The position numbers were made by a program, and so were the translations under genes. A model generated the notes under the pieces. It saw only the letters and a program-made list of their open reading frames with translations. It was not told the DNA's origin and did not search any database. A stretch of 64,000 bases of DNA from Enterobacter sp. ENT03 (GTDB taxonomy: Bacteria; Pseudomonadota; Gammaproteobacteria; Enterobacterales; Enterobacteriaceae): positions 46,915 through 110,914 of the forward strand of contig NZ_JAHUXA010000014.1 of the NCBI RefSeq assembly GCF_019218745.1, read 5' to 3'. Shown here piece by piece: positions 63,822 through 64,000 of this stretch. Position 1 is the stretch's first letter, and every line of letters starts with the position of its first letter.

Positions 63822-63842
63822 CCCTCTCCCCAAGGGAGAGGG
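63822..63842 (+). terminator. Hairpin after yhhY
   Basis: Stem CCCTCTCCC / GGGAGAGGG with a CAA loop, 16 bases after the yhhY stop; another copy of the window's hairpin family. No clear U-run follows. Confidence 0.6.
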
Positions 63843-63861
63843 CATAAACCGATGCCATACC

Positions 63862-63877
63862 CCCCTCTCCCCACGGG
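63862..63877 (+). repeat. Half of a hairpin repeat cut by the insertion sequence
   Basis: CCCTCTCCCCACGGG is the left arm and loop of the same hairpin class, but its right arm (GAGAGGG) is missing and is replaced by the IS end starting TGTACAG at 63878. Confidence 0.65.
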
Positions 63878-64000
63878 TGTACAGTCCGGGGACATGGTAG
63901 ACAGGTGTTCGGGGACATGGTGAACACTTTTTAACATCCTTTACCCATGGTGATCGACTTTTTCTTCAGGTCGATCACCCCCACTTTCGTGCTGTACCAC
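63878..64000 (-). mobile_element. End of an IS481-like insertion sequence (partial)
   Basis: From 63878 the sequence changes to TGTACAGTCCGGGGACATGG, with the GGGGACATGG word repeated 27 bases later. TGT ends with this type of subterminal repeat are seen in IS481-family elements. A transposase C-terminus on the minus strand follows directly. The element runs out of the window, so size and the other end are not visible. Family assignment is by eye. Confidence 0.65.
63931..64000 (-). CDS. IS481-like transposase, C-terminal fragment (cut by window edge)
   Basis: Only the last 22 codons are seen, reading WYSTKVGVIDLKKKS and ending MGKGC before the TAA at 63931-63933. The frame is open to the window edge. 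The catalytic DDE core would lie beyond 64000. The stop is about 55 bases inside the element's end, a normal arrangement. Confidence 0.55.
   Translation of the reverse strand, partial: WYSTKVGVIDLKKKSITMGKGC

Overview
This window is a stretch of enterobacterial chromosome (family Enterobacteriaceae). Almost every gene has a close E. coli/Salmonella counterpart of matching length and in the same order. The local dispersed hairpins of the type GCCCTCTCC-loop-GGAGAGGGC, the absence of rtcBA and gntU, and an extra DUF1471 gene fit an Enterobacter/Lelliottia/Kosakonia/Klebsiella-like genome better than E. coli K-12. The genus is an inference; family level is secure.

Layout. 1-8.1 kb (leftward): rpe (partial), dam, damX, aroB, aroK, then the pilus-assembly-like hofQPONM genes. 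8.2-17.8 kb: mrcA (PBP1A), nudE (leftward), igaA, the yrfG-hslR-hslO run and pckA. 17.9-26.2 kb: envZ-ompR (leftward), greB, tex, and feoABC with FNR-like and Fur-like sites upstream. 26.2-30.6 kb: a DUF1471 stress-type periplasmic protein, bioH, gntX, nfuA, a decaying array of 47-bp REP-type repeats and gntT with GntR operators. 30.6-42.1 kb: malQ-malP opposite malT, with MalT boxes and a CRP site between them; then glpR-glpG-glpE opposite glpD. 42.2-53.0 kb: the leftward glycogen operon glgB-X-C-A-P and asd. 53.2-57.8 kb: yhgN, gntK, gntR, yhhW, yhhX and the iron-regulated small RNA ryhB. 57.8-63.2 kb: an AT-richer accessory cassette. 63.3-64.0 kb: yhhY and the end of an IS481-like insertion sequence running off the window.

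How the genes work together. Carbon metabolism dominates: maltodextrin use (malPQ, malT), glycogen synthesis and breakdown (glg), glycerol-3-phosphate oxidation (glpD with its repressor), gluconate uptake and phosphorylation (gntT, gntK, gntR) and gluconeogenesis (pckA). Gluconate genes at 29 kb and 54 kb both carry GntR-type operators and so form one regulon. Ferrous iron uptake (feo) and RyhB both carry Fur boxes. Envelope functions (mrcA, igaA, envZ-ompR, damX) make up much of the rest.

The most unusual part is the cassette between ryhB and yhhY (57770-63240). It has a leftward operon of a glucoside-type PTS EIIBC without its own EIIA, an M81/MlrC-type metallohydrolase and an M24-fold protein that appears to lack several metal ligands. 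A divergent DeoR-type regulator sits across a shared control region with a near-perfect CRP site and a long inverted repeat. Its 3' end runs into the Fur-regulated ryhB promoter. By composition it looks acquired: one hand-counted 60-base line in it (60541-60600) has 23 G+C, against 32 of 60 at 50041-50100 in glgB. I know no described pathway with exactly this gene set. It recalls E. coli PTS clusters that also carry aminopeptidase-like genes (fry-ypdEF, frv, sgc).
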